From assembly GCF_048771995.1 (NCBI RefSeq), contig NC_133024.1, positions 28,350,001-28,414,000 on the forward strand: a stretch of DNA of 64,000 nt, given 5' to 3'. The stretch comes from Taeniopygia guttata (lineage: Eukaryota > Chordata > Aves > Passeriformes > Estrildidae). Positions 60,001 through 64,000 of the stretch are shown piece by piece; positions within the stretch are counted from its first letter, which is position 1, and each line of letters begins with the position of its first letter. The notes under the pieces are model-generated. The model did no database searches. It saw only the letters and a program-made list of their open reading frames with translations, and had not been told where the DNA came from. A program made the translations under genes and the position numbers.

Positions 60001-63000
60001 GCCCTCACAGGAAGCAGAGTGAGAAGGGGACAAGAAATTGTTTCCATCTGGCATTCAGCAGTTTGACAGAAACTTCTCTATGCTACCCAACGTTCACTGC
60101 TCTTGTCTTTTCGTTGGTCTGTTTTTCTCACTTTCCCTCATCTGGAATTTCAAAAATTTTCATCATCTTTCTTCAGCATCCCCTGTCTTCTTCTTGTTGT
60201 CTTTGTTTTTCCATATCCTGTTCAACCCTCTGTCCCTCTCTATCTCCCTTGACATCTGTATGTCCCCCAAATTGTTGCTTTTGTTGTCTGGGCTTTTCCA
60301 TGCCCCACGTCTCCCTCTGTACCCCTCTACCTCCCTTACCTCTGCATGGCCCTCACACTGTTGCTTCTGTGGTTTTGCTCTCTTCCTCGCCATGTCTCTC
60401 ACACCCTCCACCTCCCATGTTTCCCTCAGGAGATCCTCTGTCGATACACCACTACTTCCATGGTTACTTGGCTGGCTTCACTGTGCGCCCTGGTAGCTTG
60501 GAGAGCCGGGAGGTTATTGAATGCCTGTATGCCTGCCGTGAGGGGCTTGATTACAGTGACTTCGACAGTCTGGGCAAAGGGATGAAGGTATGCCCATCTG
60601 CCCAGCTTGCATGGGTCTCCTCCACTCTCCTCCCCAGCCTTGCTTCCCAGGACTTTGCCTGCTCCCCCACCTCAGACAGCTCCCCAGCTTTCTCCTATGT
60701 GTCTCTCTCAGCCTGGGCTCCTGTCATTTGCCAAGGAACCATGAGTATTTTCTTTTCTTCCACCTCTAGGTTCATGTGAACCCCTCCCAGTCCCTGCTCA
60801 CCTTGGAGGGTGATGATGTGGAAACTTTCAACCACGCGATCCAGCACGTGGCTTACATGAATTCACTGCGCTTTGCTACCCCTGGGGTCCGGCCACTCAG
60901 GCTCACCACTGCTGTCAAGTGAGTGGGCAAACCAGCACCTCTGGCTCAGTTCAGCAAGAGGGTTGCCTGCCTCTCTTTTGACTAAAGTTACACTGACTCA
61001 CTTTGTATTTTAAAGTAATTGTATTTTAAAACAGTCTCAAAATGGGTAAAAATATTCCTGAAAATAAATGATAAATGATCCACTATCCAAATGGATACTC
61101 TAGTACTGGTTCCTAGTGCCTATTCAGAACTTCTGCCTCCATTCCTAGTGTTCCAGACATGTGGACTGGTTTTAATTTTCTCTGTGTTTGTCAATATGAC
61201 CAAGCCACCAGATCCTAGTGTCACTTCTGCCACACACCCCTGTGTTGCATGGCAGGCTGTAGGGAAGCTTTAGGAGGACTGGTGAAAAAGGATATTACCT
61301 TCCCTGGAAGTGGTGGGCAGGACACGATCTTTTATAATTGTTGTTGGAAGCTTGGGGCAACTGAGGTTTTCTACTGCTCTCCTTCAGGTGTTTCAGTGAG
61401 GAGTCCTGTGTCTCCATTCCTGATGTGGAAGGCTATGTTGTGGTGCTACAGCCTGATGCCCCCCAGATCCTACTGAGTGGCAATGCCCACTTTGCTCATC
61501 CTGCATCAGACTTTGAGGCTCCAGAAGGAATTCCCCTGTTCCCCAACCTCCAGATCACCTGCTCTATTTCCCACCAGGTGGAGGCCAAGAAGGATGAGAA
61601 CTGGCATGGTACTGGTGAGTGGAGTACAGGGCAAGGTGTAAGAGACAAGAGTTGCGGTCCTGCAGAGGAAGCAGAGCCCCTGTCATTACATCCAAAAGCG
61701 CGACTTTACAAATTTAGAAGCAGGGCACATTGTCAATATGTAGGCTAATCGGCTCTTATCCCTTTCTGCTCCTCCCTGTACTTTTTCTATCCACTCAGTT
61801 CCTTTGCCTCACTCTCTCCTAATTCTTTCCCAGTCTGCTCATTCCTAATCCCTTTTACATTTTACCTACATTTCCCTTTATTGAATCCAGTGCTGGATGG
61901 ATGTCCTCTCTGCTACTCTCTCTACTCCTACACTTACTTAGTCTCGTTTTACTTCCTTCTCTCCTGCTTTCTTTCTTATTTCCTGCTCCCTTTCTTCTCT
62001 TCCTGTCTCACTTATTCCTGTGAATTCCCAGTCAGTTTCCTCACACCCTACAGTATCCTGTTCTTCAATTTATTTCCATGATGCTCAGATAATTTCTCTG
62101 CAGTCTGTGCTCTGTGTGTCCATTCACTTCTTTCCTATCTCTTCTGGTAATAGGATTTTTTGCTCCTACTTTTCTGTTTAGAAGCTTTGCCTTTCCTCAT
62201 ACAATGATGAGTTCCTTGACTTAAGAGCAGATTGTTCTCAATCCTGCTGAAAGCAGTTAGTTATTGAATGTGGTTGCCATTTTAAAGAAGATAAGATCTC
62301 AACCATGGTAACCAACAGTGTGAGACAGGGAAAAGCTTTCAAAAGCGTGCAGGGCCTGAGAATGTGTGAGTGTTGTTCCTAATTTGCACACTGTCATTGT
62401 CAACAAAGTCCTTACAGCCAAGATGTGTTATCATGAACCAGACCGATAATAGTATGTTGTTCTAAAATAAAGTGACTTTAATATGTGCATAGATAATGTC
62501 ATTAGAACCATCCTGAAACAAGTAATTAGTCTGACTGTGATTTTACTTAAGGTCAGTGCTAGGTGGAGAAGGAGAAGTAATTACATATGATGTGAGCACT
62601 CTTACTCTTAGGTAAGCAGGTTTCCCTCTGAGTAACTCCTTCCTTCTCTGATGGCTGTCTGGCTTTCTGGCCATATCTCCTTTCTGTTTGCATCTCAGTG
62701 ACAGACACACGAATGTCAGATGAGATTGTGCACAACCTGGATGGCTGCGAGATCTCACTGGTAGGAGATGACTTGGACCCAGAGAGGGAGTACCTGCTCC
62801 TGGATGGGGCACTGCTGCAGCAGCGGGGCCTGGAGCTCGTAAACACCTCTGCCTACCTGACCATCACAGGTACGTCCTCTCCATGGCCATAGCTAGCTAG
62901 TTGTGCCTCTGTCACCAACTGTCAGGCATCACTGGGACAAGCACTTGACGTTAGGATGTGTTGGTGTACTTTGTGACACTGAGATGTAACCATTTCTTGA

Positions 63001-63859
63001 ACTCCTGGCTTTTGGAAGTCGCTGACCATTTCCTTGGGGAGGTGGCTTTTCCTCCACTTTTGCTCCAGCACAAAGTACTGGGACATGGTGTCATCTCTCA
63101 CCCAGGCCTGTATCACTTCTCCTGACTTACTCCTTGGGGTTTGGTGTTCCCACGTGTCAGCAGCATTTTGCGTGACATGCCAGGGACAACATATCCCACA
63201 ACTTGGGGACTGGTTCAACACTTTTGTTCTCTCCAGAATGCAACAGGGCTGTTGCTCTCAATCCTTCCTTCCCTTCCTTGTTTTAGCAATGCAAGCAGGG
63301 ATTCTATCAGGTCCTCCTCAGCCAGTTCCATCTTTGAGCCCTTCCCAAAATTAATGAACCCAGCATTGCCTTGGATCCCTCTGTAACCTCTAGCTGCTGC
63401 AGTGTTAGGATGCCAGGTGACTTTGGAGCAGGAGCTTCCTCACCCCACCCTTCTTGTCTCAGGTGTGGAGAGCATTGCGGTTTACGAGGAGATCCTACGC
63501 CAGGTCTCCTACCACATCAACCACGGTGCTGCCCTCTACGAAAGGAAGTTTCACCTGTCCTGCACTGAGATGAACGGACGCTACTCCAGCAATGAGTTTA
63601 CTGTCGAGGTATGAGACTGATACAGAGATTCTTCCGCATGCATGGGGAGGACATGGTGCATGGGAATGCACAGGATGTGCCATGGACACAGGTTAGAGTC
63701 CCCTCACTCTGGTCTTTCTGCAGGTGAATGTTCTCCACAACATGAACCGAGCTGCTCATCCTAACCATATTCTGAGCTCCCAGCAGTTTGTGCACCGAGG
63801 CCATCATTTACCTGCAGAGCTGTCTGGGCACAGTTTGGCAAGCACCCACAACAACCCAA
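51013..63859 (+). CDS. CLSTN3: Calsyntenin-3, ectodomain exons (continues past the right edge)
   Basis: A type I membrane protein of the postsynapse that promotes synapse formation through neurexins. Sixteen coding exons: 51013-51097, 53795-53917, 54884-55079, 55556-55764, 56071-56220, 56867-57052, 57626-57895, 58176-58288, 58368-58530, 59592-59648, 60430-60587, 60770-60918, 61388-61614, 62699-62869, 63463-63608 and 63724-63859. They give 846 codons plus one base. The signal peptide is MGDPRPRAAVLLPLICLCAA, unlike human, but from ANKHKPWIEAEYQG on it is nearly the human protein. Two cadherin repeats (~31-150, ~151-255) carry AYDCGEGPDG, VRVNDVNEFAPVF and AYDCGKKRASDD. A laminin-G-like domain (~330-540) has DHFTLSVWMKH, YSLAVHGCRISFLYW and DDEWHHYALNLEFPTVTLYV. 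The short 57-bp exon 59592-59648 encodes a Lys/Glu-rich linker (EEKTKEKTKGSEN). The last visible codons (HSLASTHNNP) precede the membrane helix, so the helix, cytoplasmic tail and stop lie outside. Reading frame joins at all 15 introns. Confidence 0.96.
51098..53794 (+). other. First intron of CLSTN3, no gene seen
   Basis: About 2.7 kb. CpG content falls after 51330. A purely pyrimidine-rich tract lies at 52998-53075 (CCTCCCCTTCCCTCCCCCCA type). Around it is unique, non-repetitive DNA with ATAAAGATTAATTTGCTATT at 53090-53109, a plausible regulatory element. The short frames present are not recognised. Confidence 0.5.
57226..57350 (-). repeat. CR1 LINE fragment in a CLSTN3 intron
   Basis: The plus strand reads CATGGAATCGCAGAATGATT, TGGACTGGAAGGAACCTTAA and AGGTCCTCTAGTTCCAACA, the reverse complement of a CR1 tail, then GAGATAGGCCAGGTTGCTCA and CCAACCTGGCACTGAACACT. 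It is short and 5'-truncated. Confidence 0.9.
60189..60429 (+). repeat. Three degenerate tandem copies of ~86 bp ending at a CLSTN3 splice acceptor
   Basis: Related pyrimidine-rich units start at about 60189 (TCTTCTTGTTGTCTTTG), 60275 (TTGCTTTTGTTGTCTGGG) and 60361 (TTGCTTCTGTGGTTTTGC). Each goes on with CCATRYCCC-like and CTCCCT-rich parts and ends near CTGYATGKCCC. The third unit runs straight into CTCAG at the start of the exon at 60430. The repeat thus supplies the polypyrimidine tract and branch region of this exon. Confidence 0.7.
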
Positions 63860-64000
63860 GTACGTAACACTATCTTTTGGGTTTATCTTTTTAGATCAGG
63901 ATGCTCATTTTCTGACATCCAGGCAGAACCTATAGTGGAGGATTCCTCTCAGGCTCTCTGCACCCATTATCATTGTTCTCATTATACTGTCTTGTTCCTC

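Noticed and set aside
59976-60779. 267-codon frame across the CLSTN3 exon at 60430-60587
   Set aside because: It is intronic pyrimidine-rich DNA read through the real exon; the exon is already assigned.
1-64000. CRISPR arrays, bacterial operons, rRNA or tRNA genes
   Set aside because: None seen. The window is vertebrate DNA with spliced genes; direct repeats present are mini- and microsatellites without spacer structure.

Overview
The window is a bird chromosome segment, and a songbird is the best guess. The evidence is introns with GT-AG borders, many decayed CR1 LINE pieces in the avian style, GC-rich promoters, and one LTR that resembles passerine endogenous retrovirus LTRs. The species call is inference. 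The gene order PHB2 - EMG1 - LPCAT3 - C1S - C1R - RBP5 - CLSTN3 is the one known from human 12p13.31, except that mammalian C1RL, expected between C1R and RBP5, is not seen.

Layout. Positions 1-997 (minus) hold the 5' half of PHB2, head to head with EMG1 (1256-4836, plus) across a 258-bp GC-rich promoter. An EMG1 intron carries a broken adiponectin-receptor copy. LPCAT3 (5748-19437, minus, 12 coding exons) is convergent with EMG1 and has an 8.3-kb first intron, four CCAAT boxes upstream, and a GC-rich minisatellite behind them. Positions 20.1-26.5 kb are intergenic: CR1 pieces, an orphan GC-rich block and an AT-rich tract. C1S (26490-34416, plus, 11 coding exons) and C1R (43398-36627, minus, 11 coding exons) lie tail to tail with 2.2 kb between their stop codons. 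Positions 43.7-48.6 kb hold no recognised gene but contain a nested stack of old mobile elements. RBP5 (50090-48585, minus, 4 exons) and CLSTN3 (from 51013, plus, 16 coding exons in the window and running off the right edge) share a 922-bp GC-rich divergent promoter.

All reading frames rejoin cleanly across the splice sites I assigned. This gives 237 aa for EMG1, 469 for LPCAT3, 691 for C1S, 712 for C1R and 135 for RBP5, each close to the human length. C1R and C1S are the two proteases of complement C1: C1r activates itself and then C1s, and C1s cleaves C4 and C2. The other genes serve mitochondria (PHB2), ribosome assembly (EMG1), phospholipid remodelling in the ER (LPCAT3), retinoid binding (RBP5) and synapses (CLSTN3).

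I see no new biological system. The items most worth checking are a C1R start codon split by an intron, a GDSGS active-site motif in C1R, a Phe after the activation cut in C1S, the intronic ADIPOR pseudogene, an 86-bp tandem repeat that forms a CLSTN3 splice acceptor, and two CpG-rich blocks without a gene.
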